Origin: a virus
Reading direction: 5' to 3' (one strand)
DNA length: 28,199 nt
IMG/VR virus record: IMGVR_UViG_3300008517_000189
Location: 1-28,199 of that record
The notes under the pieces are model-generated. The model worked only from the letters and a program-made list of their open reading frames with translations. It searched no databases and was not told where the DNA came from. The position numbers were made by a program, and so were the translations under genes. Position 1 is the first letter of the stretch, and the number at the start of each line of letters is the position of its first letter. This document shows positions 21,781 through 28,199 of the stretch, one piece after another.

Positions 21781-22137
21781 ATGACAACGAAATTTAAAAT
21801 GACAAGAGATATAAACGGTTATAATGGCTTTGGTCTAAAGTTTGCAGATGATAATTACGACACAATTTTACTCACAGGTGTTGAGCAAACTTTAACTGTT
21901 CCTGCTAAGTTTAATAAGGCTGTTGCTATATTTGCTTTTGAGCCTGGTTCTTTAGTGTGGGTAGCAAATAATAAAACTGCAACAGTTGCAGGCGCGACTT
22001 TCGCAGCTACAGATTCACAATTAAATCCAATTGCTAGGGAAGTAGAAGGTGATGATGTATTGCATTTCATAACTTCAAATGCTAATGCAGATGTAAGTAT
22101 CGCTTTCTATGCTATTGCACCAACAACAGGTATATAG
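21781..22137 (+). CDS. Small virion-associated beta protein (probable)
   Basis: 118 aa, mostly predicted beta strands (YDTILLTGVEQTLTVPAKF, SLVWVANNKTATVAGATFA, DVSIAFYAIAP), with no helix or membrane segment. Proteins of this size and type are often found near fibre genes and may be decorations or fibre accessory factors; no specific family was recognised. AAGGAG stands 6 bases before the ATG and it lies 10 bases after the fibre gene, so the two are co-transcribed. Confidence 0.6.
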   Translation: MTTKFKMTRDINGYNGFGLKFADDNYDTILLTGVEQTLTVPAKFNKAVAIFAFEPGSLVWVANNKTATVAGATFAATDSQLNPIAREVEGDDVLHFITSNANADVSIAFYAIAPTTGI

Positions 22138-22149
22138 GAGTATTTATAT

Positions 22150-22332
22150 ATGCTCTTTAATAATGAAAAATTTGGAGAATTAAAAGATGCTTTAGTTGAA
22201 AGCGTCTTTAACAAAACAGACTTGGAACATGTTCCAAGTCCTCCACCTGGAGATTATTATTTGCTAGATGATGCTAGTGTAGATGAAACTTATTTATTAG
22301 ATGATTCTGAAGATTATTTAATGGATGATTAA
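22150..22332 (+). CDS. 60-aa acidic protein with repeated Tyr-Leu-Leu-Asp-Asp
   Basis: 60 aa. Seen: helical basic-neutral front (NEKFGELKDALVESVF), a PSPPPGD hinge, and an acidic end with three related units: YYLLDD, TYLLDD and DYLMDD. AGGAG precedes the ATG. Between the small beta protein and the long fibre, it may be a chaperone, a peptide tag for binding a partner, or a linker; none is shown. Confidence 0.55.
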   Translation: MLFNNEKFGELKDALVESVFNKTDLEHVPSPPPGDYYLLDDASVDETYLLDDSEDYLMDD

Positions 22333-22346
22333 TTTGGAGAATAAAA

Positions 22347-25300
22347 ATGGCTGATACAAAATATTTTAGTGATTTAGCACCTTTACCGGCTTTTGATAGT
22401 AATAAAGTTATTGCTGTTGAAGATGACCCTAAAGGAACGGGAGGCTGGAAAGCTCAAACATCAACTGATGATACATTTGCGACACCATCTGATGCGAAAT
22501 TAGCAACACAAAAAGCTATAGCGACACGTATTGATAGGGTTGACGATAAAATAACAAATGGATTACAACATCCAACTGGGTTCGAAAATGATACAGATAG
22601 TGAAATTTTATATAATTCAGCAACACAACAAATAACTGTACAACCAAAAGCACCAGCAACTTCATTTAATTACTATTTGCACGGAGTAAAACATACAATT
22701 AGTTCGCCACAATCATTAACACATACGAATGCAACTGGAGTCTATTATTTTTACTGGGATTCTTCTAATACTTTGCAATTTACGACTAGTTTTTGGGATA
22801 TAAGAACAGATGTGCTAATTTCATATGCTGTTTATAATTTAACATTATCTGATGGTTTTTCAAGTGAAGAGCGGCATAGTTCAACTAGAAATCCAGAGGC
22901 GCATTTAGAATTTCATAATACTGTTGGTACTTATGTTAATAATCTAGCAACAGATTTTCTGGCATCAGGATATACAATAAGTCCTGTAGGCCCTACAGAT
23001 GCAGATAATACATTTTCTTTAACATCTGGAATAATAGCAGATGAGGATATTTTTAAGACATTATCTGCATTAGCAGATGGTGGGCCATATACAGCTTTAT
23101 GGCGTACTGGATCAGGAACAGAATGGCAATGGGATAAAACATTAAATATTCCTTTTAAATCCGGAACTTACATACAATATAATCATGTCAGCGCAAGCAA
23201 TTGGATTCTAAGCGATCTAACAAATGGTGAATATGTTAATATTTGGGTTTTAAAAACCCCGTCTCTAAACGGATCATTCGAAACTATAATAATCACACCT
23301 CAAAATAAATATGCAAATCTTGCAGGGGCACAAGGCGAGACTGTTGATAATCTAAATTTAGAAGGTTTATTTTTTGAAGAATATGCAGCTATTTATAAAT
23401 TTACATATAGAACGAGCGCGGCTTATACTTCAACTGGAAAAGTAAGAATAGAAAATGTAGAAAGATTAAGCGGTCGTAAAATTTCTATTACTCAAACAGG
23501 TGTAATTGCACATAACGCAACAACTGGCAAACAATTAGCTGGTGCAGGGGTAACTTATGGTCATGTTCCATATGATACAGATCTTGATATTGGAACTGGT
23601 TTATATAATGGTGTAGGTCTAAAAAATACAACAGCCGCACATACTTATTTAAATTTTGATCCAATTACAGGAAGTATAGGTTTTGATAGTTATGTGGAAT
23701 TCTTTAAAAATGTTAATTCATTAAGTAATGTCAATTTCCGAATTTATAAAGGTAATGGAACGCCTACTATTACTTGTCAAATTAATGCAGCGAATGGTGA
23801 TATAAATATTTCAGGAGGTCGTTTAACTTCAAATGATATTATATCTAATAGCATGGCTGTGGATTTATTGACCGAAAAAACACCATTTAACGGAATACTT
23901 TCTGGTAGCTTTATTAAAGCCCCTAATTTCACGGCAAGATCTCCTTCTGCAGCTTATTTTAGAGCCGCTGAAAATGATTCTGCTACTTATTACACGCAAT
24001 TAAGTGATAATCCAACTTATGCTCAGTTGAAAAAAATCGGAAACGGAGCAACTGTATTTGATATTGACGCTATACCACTTGATGGTACAAGTGCTTCTCG
24101 TATTAGATTTAATAGAAATACTAATACAACGAGCAGCACTGAAATTTATTTCTATAAAGGAGATGGAACCTTAACAATTACAAGTTTTATAAGCTGTGAT
24201 ACGGGCACTTATTATGTAGAAAATATAGCAGAAAATACTGGCGGTCTTGGCGTAAATATTCAAGGCATAAACGTTGATGAGACAGGAGCCGATTCTTTTA
24301 GATTAAGACGAGGAACAACAGATATAAACTTTTCAGTTGGTTGTGATTTAGATCAAAATGTCTCTTCGACAAGTGATGTTGATTTCAATGCAGTAACTGC
24401 CGCAACTAATATTTCTGCAATATCAGGAACAGGATTTGGAGTTGATTTGCTTAGTTTTGGATTGATTAATCTTGAAAGTGCTGGAATTGTTGCTAGTAAT
24501 ATCAATGTTGTTGGGCTTCTTAATAAAGCAAATGCAGCGTCTATGACGGCAACTGAAACATCGATATTATATAGACAGTATTATTATGATGTAGCTACTC
24601 CAGCAGCCATAAATTTAGGAACATTAACTTTTGGTACAGAAACTAACTGGACTTCTACTGCAAGTACTCAAGATGGATATTTTAAAGTACAAGTTGCAGA
24701 AAATGGTTCTTTAGGAAATGGTTTGAAGATTGATTCAGATAAAACGGTTAATTTGTATGGAAATATTACACAAACTGATGGAACTATAAATGCGTTTTAT
24801 ACATTAGGAACTTCTCCTGTAACATTAGATATTGGGACAATTACAGATCATGATGTAAGATTTCTAACAGAAAATACTCCGCGTTTTGCAATTACAAAAC
24901 CAAATGCTGCAGCATTAGATCTAGCTGCACAAGCAATAGGTAACTTCAACGCAAGAATTTATACAAGTTCTGGAACCATTAGCTTTCCGACTCATTTAGG
25001 TGGCACATATGGATATTTTGGTGTTGACGAAACACAAACATTTAAATTTAGGGTTTCTGATAGCACTACTACTTATCGTAGCTTTAAATTCGAAGGAAAT
25101 GCTAATGGTGGAGCGGGTCTATCACTTTATGCCACATTAGATGATACAAGCTTAAAGGTTAATGGAAGTGATATAACCATTAATGGCGGAGGGACATCGT
25201 TTTTTATATCTGATCGTGGAGCAACTTCTAATTTTAATGGATTACAATTACAGACCGGAAGTGTTGAAAAATGGTCTATTGGTGGAAGGAATGATGCCAC

Positions 25301-25835
25301 AGAAGATTTACATTTCTTTAATGCCACTGCTGCTGCTGATTATATGAAAATTAATGCTACAAGCGGAAAGGTAACATTATTAAAAACCTTAACTATAAGC
25401 GGAAGCGGGATAACTACAGGGCATTCATTAGAAGTTACTGGCCCAGAGAATGACGGCACAAATGCAGCACTTAAAGTTAGTACAGATTCCCAGACGATAT
25501 TATGTGATGGCAATGAATTTGATTGTATGACTGGAGCCTTATATATCCAAGCTAACAATGATACAAGCGGGATACAAATTGTTAGAAATGGAGGTCAAAC
25601 AGTAATTGGTCCAGATCCAGCAGGTGGATTTGGAACAGGAATTTGTTATATTAACCAAGATAGTACTACTGCAGCCATTCCAGCGTTAGAAATCCAACAA
25701 GATGATATATCAGAAGGATATATTAATTATAAAGGTTCTACTGTTGACGCAGATACAGGAACGCCAGAGGGTGCTGTATTAATTGAAATAAATGGTTCAG
25801 TAAAAAGAATGAATTATTATCCTGCACCTGCTTAA
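22347..25835 (+). CDS. Large tail fibre or spike protein
   Basis: 1162 aa, the longest gene. The front (1-75) has ALPAF-like and GGWKAQTSTDDTF then ATPSDAKLATQKAI, a motif often found at the start of long fibres. A region at about 150-200 (LISYAVYNLTLSDGFSSEERH, PEAHLEFHNTVGTY) is found in fibre proteins of other phages. The rest is a long array of beta-rich segments with glycine, asparagine and threonine, typical of a trimeric fibre or beta-helix spike. No S74 peptidase signature was seen at the C-terminus, which ends SVKRMNYYPAPA. GGAG lies 8 bases upstream. Confidence 0.75.
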   Translation: MADTKYFSDLAPLPAFDSNKVIAVEDDPKGTGGWKAQTSTDDTFATPSDAKLATQKAIATRIDRVDDKITNGLQHPTGFENDTDSEILYNSATQQITVQPKAPATSFNYYLHGVKHTISSPQSLTHTNATGVYYFYWDSSNTLQFTTSFWDIRTDVLISYAVYNLTLSDGFSSEERHSSTRNPEAHLEFHNTVGTYVNNLATDFLASGYTISPVGPTDADNTFSLTSGIIADEDIFKTLSALADGGPYTALWRTGSGTEWQWDKTLNIPFKSGTYIQYNHVSASNWILSDLTNGEYVNIWVLKTPSLNGSFETIIITPQNKYANLAGAQGETVDNLNLEGLFFEEYAAIYKFTYRTSAAYTSTGKVRIENVERLSGRKISITQTGVIAHNATTGKQLAGAGVTYGHVPYDTDLDIGTGLYNGVGLKNTTAAHTYLNFDPITGSIGFDSYVEFFKNVNSLSNVNFRIYKGNGTPTITCQINAANGDINISGGRLTSNDIISNSMAVDLLTEKTPFNGILSGSFIKAPNFTARSPSAAYFRAAENDSATYYTQLSDNPTYAQLKKIGNGATVFDIDAIPLDGTSASRIRFNRNTNTTSSTEIYFYKGDGTLTITSFISCDTGTYYVENIAENTGGLGVNIQGINVDETGADSFRLRRGTTDINFSVGCDLDQNVSSTSDVDFNAVTAATNISAISGTGFGVDLLSFGLINLESAGIVASNINVVGLLNKANAASMTATETSILYRQYYYDVATPAAINLGTLTFGTETNWTSTASTQDGYFKVQVAENGSLGNGLKIDSDKTVNLYGNITQTDGTINAFYTLGTSPVTLDIGTITDHDVRFLTENTPRFAITKPNAAALDLAAQAIGNFNARIYTSSGTISFPTHLGGTYGYFGVDETQTFKFRVSDSTTTYRSFKFEGNANGGAGLSLYATLDDTSLKVNGSDITINGGGTSFFISDRGATSNFNGLQLQTGSVEKWSIGGRNDATEDLHFFNATAAADYMKINATSGKVTLLKTLTISGSGITTGHSLEVTGPENDGTNAALKVSTDSQTILCDGNEFDCMTGALYIQANNDTSGIQIVRNGGQTVIGPDPAGGFGTGICYINQDSTTAAIPALEIQQDDISEGYINYKGSTVDADTGTPEGAVLIEINGSVKRMNYYPAPA

Positions 25836-25839
25836 TAGA

Positions 25840-25868
25840 TTGTAAAAATTAATTAAATTAGGTATAAT
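25840..25868 (+). promoter_or_regulatory. Promoter for the lysis region
   Basis: TTGTAA (25840-25845), 17-base spacer, perfect TATAAT (25863-25868). It lies just after the fibre gene and about 40 bases before the first gene of the lysis block. Confidence 0.65.
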
Positions 25869-25910
25869 TATTTTTCGAATATTTTATAAATTAATTTAAT
25901 GGAGGATTTT

Positions 25911-26192
25911 ATGAAACTTGATTTAAATTTTAAGCTTAAAGATTTAACTGGACAAGAAATTAGTCAAGAAACTGCTGCGATAATACTAGCAAATGCGTTG
26001 GCAGTGGGACAATCAACAAACCCTGTAAAGCTAATTGATATTGCTTTAAAATTACATCAAAATGGTTCTATTGAAATTGATAAATCAGATTTAGATTTGC
26101 TTGGAAAAGAAGTAGAAAATAATAAAGGATTTGCTAATTTAGTAAAAGCTCAATTATTAGATGCAATTGATAAAACAAAATTAGCCAAATAA
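25911..26192 (+). CDS. 93-aa protein at the head of the lysis block
   Basis: The start at 25911 is set by GGAGG 5 bases before; an ATG at 25899 would include that site in the gene. The protein opens LDLNFKLKDLTGQEI, has a helix (TAAIILANALAVGQS), then KLIDIALKLHQNG, SIEIDKSDLDLLGKEV and a final helix (FANLVKAQLLDAI). Small phage proteins with this order occur near late genes and have no proven role. It is soluble and is not a holin. Confidence 0.65.
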   Translation: MKLDLNFKLKDLTGQEISQETAAIILANALAVGQSTNPVKLIDIALKLHQNGSIEIDKSDLDLLGKEVENNKGFANLVKAQLLDAIDKTKLAK

Positions 26193-26200
26193 TAAACAAC

Positions 26201-26692
26201 ATGTCTATTGATACACGGCAGTTTAAAAGCGAAATAATCGTTCCTACTTTAAGACAGATAGATTTATATAGCAAATCTGCAGTAAATCTTCTTTTGTTAA
26301 CATGTGCCCAAGAATCACTTATGGGAACTTATTTAAGGCAATTGGAAGGTGGCCCAGCTCTTGGTGTTTATGAAATGGAACCAAACACATTCAATGATAT
26401 AATTAATAATTATCTTGTGTATCGTCCTATTCTACAGAAAAAGATTTTTGATTGTTTACCTTATTCTAATTTAGACGAATTACAACCTTCCCATTTAGTT
26501 TGGAATTTTAAGTTAGCCACGATAATGGCGCGTATTCATTATTTAAGATGTCCAGATCCTTTACCTGCCCATGATGACATTTTAGGATTGGCTAAATATT
26601 GGAAAAAACACTATAATACTGCTGCAGGAAAAGGAACGGTTGAGATGGCTGTAGCAAATTACAATATGTATGTTAAAGTGGGCCTCGAATAA
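26201..26692 (+). CDS. Endolysin-like protein, transglycosylase type
   Basis: 163 aa. Seen: E38 within CAQESLMGTYLRQ, followed by GGPALGVYEMEP and, later, AKYWKKHYNTAAGKGT. The AQES...GTYLRQ...GPALG pattern is common in phage proteins with a lysozyme or SLT-like fold, where the Glu is catalytic; the activity is inferred. No signal peptide or anchor, so it needs a holin. Its ATG lacks a ribosome site: the upstream sequence is AAATAATAAACAAC, so translation may depend on coupling to the gene before it, which ends 8 bases away. Confidence 0.75.
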   Translation: MSIDTRQFKSEIIVPTLRQIDLYSKSAVNLLLLTCAQESLMGTYLRQLEGGPALGVYEMEPNTFNDIINNYLVYRPILQKKIFDCLPYSNLDELQPSHLVWNFKLATIMARIHYLRCPDPLPAHDDILGLAKYWKKHYNTAAGKGTVEMAVANYNMYVKVGLE

Positions 26693-26695
26693 AAA

Positions 26696-26800
26696 ATGGC
26701 TAAATGTCCACATGAAGACAGATGTATGGGCGATTGTGAAAACTGCTTATATTCTGATTTTTTGGAGAAAAAGAATGAAAGTATCATTAACCAACATTGA
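26696..26800 (+). CDS. Four-cysteine microprotein, copy 1
   Basis: 34 aa. Starts 3 bases after the endolysin stop. Cysteines at 4, 10, 14 and 17 (CPHEDRCMGDCENC) have the spacing C-x5-C-x3-C-x2-C, the same as in the 26962 microprotein. It could hold one zinc or iron-sulphur site. The ribosome site is poor, so it is probably translated by coupling. Its end overlaps the next gene by 26 bases. Confidence 0.55.
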   Translation: MAKCPHEDRCMGDCENCLYSDFLEKKNESIINQH

Positions 26801-26969
26801 TTTACCAGATAAAGCCAAGTTGACAATAACCGATAAGTTAGAGTTCTACCCAACAAACTTTGTTAGATTTGAAGAATACGAACAATTACATTATGCTGGG
26901 GATTATGGAATGGTAAAAATTTCTGATCTTATAAAGCGAATTGAAGACTTAGAGAAGAAAAATGGCTAG
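26775..26969 (+). CDS. 64-aa protein between the cysteine microproteins
   Basis: ATG 26775 with GGAG 8-11 bases upstream. The protein is strand-rich in the first half (SLTNIDLPDKAKLTITDKLE) and ends in a charged helix (VKISDLIKRIEDLEKK), probably a coiled coil. No family was recognised. It overlaps the gene before it by 26 bases and the next by 8. Confidence 0.55.
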   Translation: MKVSLTNIDLPDKAKLTITDKLEFYPTNFVRFEEYEQLHYAGDYGMVKISDLIKRIEDLEKKNG

Positions 26970-27039
26970 ACCTGATAAATGCCCATTCAAAAAAGGTTGT
27001 CATGAAGATTGTAATACTTGTGGTTGGACTTATTTTTAG
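26962..27039 (+). CDS. Four-cysteine microprotein, copy 2
   Basis: 25 aa. Cysteines at 7, 13, 17 and 20 with the same C-x5-C-x3-C-x2-C spacing and a shared D-C pair (CPFKKGCHEDCNTC). It overlaps the 64-aa gene and ends 11 bases before the holin-like start. A weak AGAGAAG site precedes it. The repeated spacing in two small frames supports both as real. Confidence 0.55.
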   Translation: MARPDKCPFKKGCHEDCNTCGWTYF

Positions 27040-27050
27040 AGGAGAAAACG

Positions 27051-27434
27051 ATGTTTGATATAATTTCATCTGTGCTTGGTTTTGTTGGCCCACCTATCTT
27101 TGATTTTTTAAAGAAAAAATTTCTATCACCTAAATCAGATACACCAGAGGCAACATTGAGTGCTTTAGCAACTACAAAACCTGAAATAATGGCACCTTAT
27201 ACAGATGCACTGGCTCGATTATTTGATGCTAAAACAAAATTCTTTAACAGAGATGTAGTAGGTGATATAAGCAAATGGGTGTGTAATCTAAGAAGTATTA
27301 TAAGGCCTTTATTTGTCATATATACTTTAGTTTATTGGGTTTTGGCTGCAAAATTAGGATGGCAAACAGATGTTTATATAAAAACAATTATGGAAATCAA
27401 CTGTACATCATGGTTTAGTACAAGATTTTTATAG
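27051..27434 (+). CDS. Holin-like membrane protein, type with one or more membrane segments
   Basis: 127 aa from ATG 27051 (AGAGGAG 6 bases upstream); an ATG at 27018 lies inside the previous microprotein and is less likely. The front 1-22 is a short amphipathic or hydrophobic helix; the clearest membrane segment is 83-101 (IIRPLFVIYTLVYWVLAA) after an RSIIRP motif; the end is a short aromatic segment (TSWFSTRF). The D-x-W then R-S-x-x-RP then C-terminal WF pattern resembles the GTA_holin_3TM family. It would open the membrane for the endolysin. Identification is moderate. Confidence 0.6.
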   Translation: MFDIISSVLGFVGPPIFDFLKKKFLSPKSDTPEATLSALATTKPEIMAPYTDALARLFDAKTKFFNRDVVGDISKWVCNLRSIIRPLFVIYTLVYWVLAAKLGWQTDVYIKTIMEINCTSWFSTRFL

Positions 27435-27435
27435 G

Positions 27436-27463
27436 AAGTAAGACATTTGCCGTATTACTTTTT
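27436..27463 (+). terminator. Weak hairpin after the holin-like gene
   Basis: AAGTAA (27436-27441) pairs with TTACTT (27455-27460) around a 13-base loop, and TTTTT runs across the end of the stem. All pairs are mostly A-T, so termination is probably inefficient. A TATAAT at 27475-27480 could start new transcripts for the next gene, but no good -35 is seen. Confidence 0.35.
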
Positions 27464-27515
27464 GAATTTATATATATAATAAACCATTCTTAATTAATAA
27501 AAAGGAGGATATACT

Positions 27516-27887
27516 ATGAAATTAAGTTTTAAACCTTTGCCTATTATTCTTGGGTGTATATTATTATTTATTTTATGCGGGCATGTCTTACCATCATTAC
27601 CAACTTCTGTTAAAAAAGTATTTTCTGTAATCACTGATTGCGGTGTTTTAGGTTCTTTTACTTTTGTGGTTCTCTATGCTATCTTTAATATGAAAGATTA
27701 TACTAAACTATATAAAACTATCCTTATTACGGATTTAGTTTGTTATGGTATAATGTATGTCTCATATATGCTTGGATATGAGGCTAAATACCAGTATATA
27801 TCTGGAATAGGATTTGATTTATGCACCATTATTTTAACGTGTTTAGCGTGTTTATCGGAGAAGTTTAAAGTAAAACGAAAAAGATAA
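27516..27887 (+). CDS. Four-helix membrane protein, possible second holin or antiholin
   Basis: 123 aa. Hydrophobic segments at about 9-26, 37-58, 68-87 and 96-113, with a basic C-terminal tail (EKFKVKRKR), so both ends are probably cytoplasmic. GGAGG stands 9 bases upstream. Position inside the lysis block suggests a second holin, an antiholin or a superinfection-exclusion factor. No family was recognised. The 81 bases before it hold only the weak hairpin and an A/T-rich possible -10. Confidence 0.6.
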   Translation: MKLSFKPLPIILGCILLFILCGHVLPSLPTSVKKVFSVITDCGVLGSFTFVVLYAIFNMKDYTKLYKTILITDLVCYGIMYVSYMLGYEAKYQYISGIGFDLCTIILTCLACLSEKFKVKRKR

Positions 27888-27897
27888 GGAAAGGATT

Positions 27898-28128
27898 ATG
27901 GATAGCTTATTACGCATAATTATGGGGATAGGAGGGATAGAAATATTTCTTATAGCCTATCTCCTTTATAGTCGATGGGCTGATACAAAACGAATATCCG
28001 AACTTGAAATTAAAACAAAAATTCTTGTTACTGAAGAAATCCTAGAGCTAAAATTAGCCAATGTAAAAGTTGGTTTTACCAATGAACTTTTAAAGATGAA
28101 AGAAGCAATCATAAAAGCAATCAAAAAT
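27898..28128 (+). CDS. Truncated inner-membrane spanin-like protein (partial)
   Basis: AAGGA precedes the ATG. The 77 genuine codons encode a short hydrophobic helix (about 6-24, IIMGIGGIEIFLIAYLLY) and then a long charged helix (RISELEIKTKILVTEEILEL and on), the layout of an Rz-type inner spanin, placed last in the lysis block. No outer-spanin frame is seen. The gene is cut at 28128 by adapter sequence, so its natural end is unknown. The frame that continues into the adapter is artificial (LSLIHISEPTR). The gene could also be another type of one-helix protein. Confidence 0.6.
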
Positions 28129-28199
28129 CTGTCTCTTATACACATCTCCGAGCCCACGAGACTAGGCATGATCTCGTATGCCGTCTTCTGCTTGAAAAA
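28129..28199 (+). other. Illumina Nextera adapter contamination
   Basis: Seen: the Nextera mosaic end CTGTCTCTTATACACATCT (28129-28147), CCGAGCCCACGAGAC (28148-28162), an 8-base i7 index TAGGCATG (28163-28170, the N706 code), then the P7 sequence ATCTCGTATGCCGTCTTCTG and CTTG (28171-28194), and a final run of five A. This is library adapter read-through and not genome sequence. No biological feature should be called here on either strand. Confidence 0.99.

Noticed and set aside
1-28128. CRISPR array, integrase, transposase or other mobile element
   Set aside because: No regularly spaced repeats with spacers, no recombinase motifs and no insertion-sequence ends were seen. The tRNA-like element alone does not show an attachment site.
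27966-28169. Minus-strand open frame at the right end beginning MPSLVGSEMCIRD
   Set aside because: Its start lies inside the Nextera adapter, and the peptide is a known translation of that adapter. The rest is antisense to the spanin-like gene.

Overview
The window is the structural half and part of the early half of a tailed double-stranded DNA phage with a short, P22-type tail. It is AT-rich and densely packed, with most genes starting on an ATGA or TAATG overlap or a clear AGGAG ribosome site. The order terminase small - terminase large - portal - scaffold - coat - gp4-like adaptor - gp10-like tail hub - three ejection proteins matches Salmonella phage P22, and most protein lengths are close to P22. 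Sequence resemblance is only to families, so this is a distant relative. The host cannot be read from the sequence. The ejection proteins and a spanin-like gene suggest a Gram-negative-type envelope (inference). No integrase, recombinase, DNA polymerase or S24-type repressor is visible, so the lifestyle is undecided.

Layout. (1) 81-1979, plus strand: a HExxH protein, a structured leader, an ankyrin-like protein, a replication initiation protein with a candidate origin inside its gene, and a zinc-ribbon protein. (2) 2045-2690, minus strand: four microproteins of 31-64 aa. (3) 2700-3071: a divergent control region with near-consensus promoters in both directions, a tRNA-like element whose anticodon loop is too short, and a long-stem hairpin. 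The 381 bases from 2691 to 3071 carry no gene. (4) 3072-6256, plus strand: small early genes, including a LexA-type winged-helix regulator, two related coiled-coil proteins, one gene interrupted by a stop codon, and a small membrane protein. (5) 6253-6399: a promoter, a terminator and a second, closely similar promoter. (6) 6443-25835: small basic proteins, packaging, head, tail, ejection and fibre genes, with a further promoter and three-hairpin leader before scaffold. (7) 25840-28128: a promoter followed by a lysis cassette with a transglycosylase-like endolysin, a pair of four-cysteine microproteins, two holin candidates and a truncated spanin-like gene.

The last 71 bases (28129-28199) are not biological. 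They are Nextera read-through: mosaic end, i7 index, P7 and a trailing A run. The final open frame is therefore chimeric and the true genome continues or ends elsewhere. Bases 1-80 contain no gene; a TATAAT at 16-21 could be a -10 element whose -35 lies outside the window.

How the genes work together (inference). The divergent promoters and the winged-helix protein look like the early switch. The initiator at 959 starts replication. The duplicated promoter at 6253-6399 and the scaffold promoter drive packaging and virion genes, and the 25840 promoter drives lysis. The most unusual material is in the early region: the anticodon-less tRNA-like element, the long-stem leaders placed directly before ribosome sites, and the microprotein clusters.
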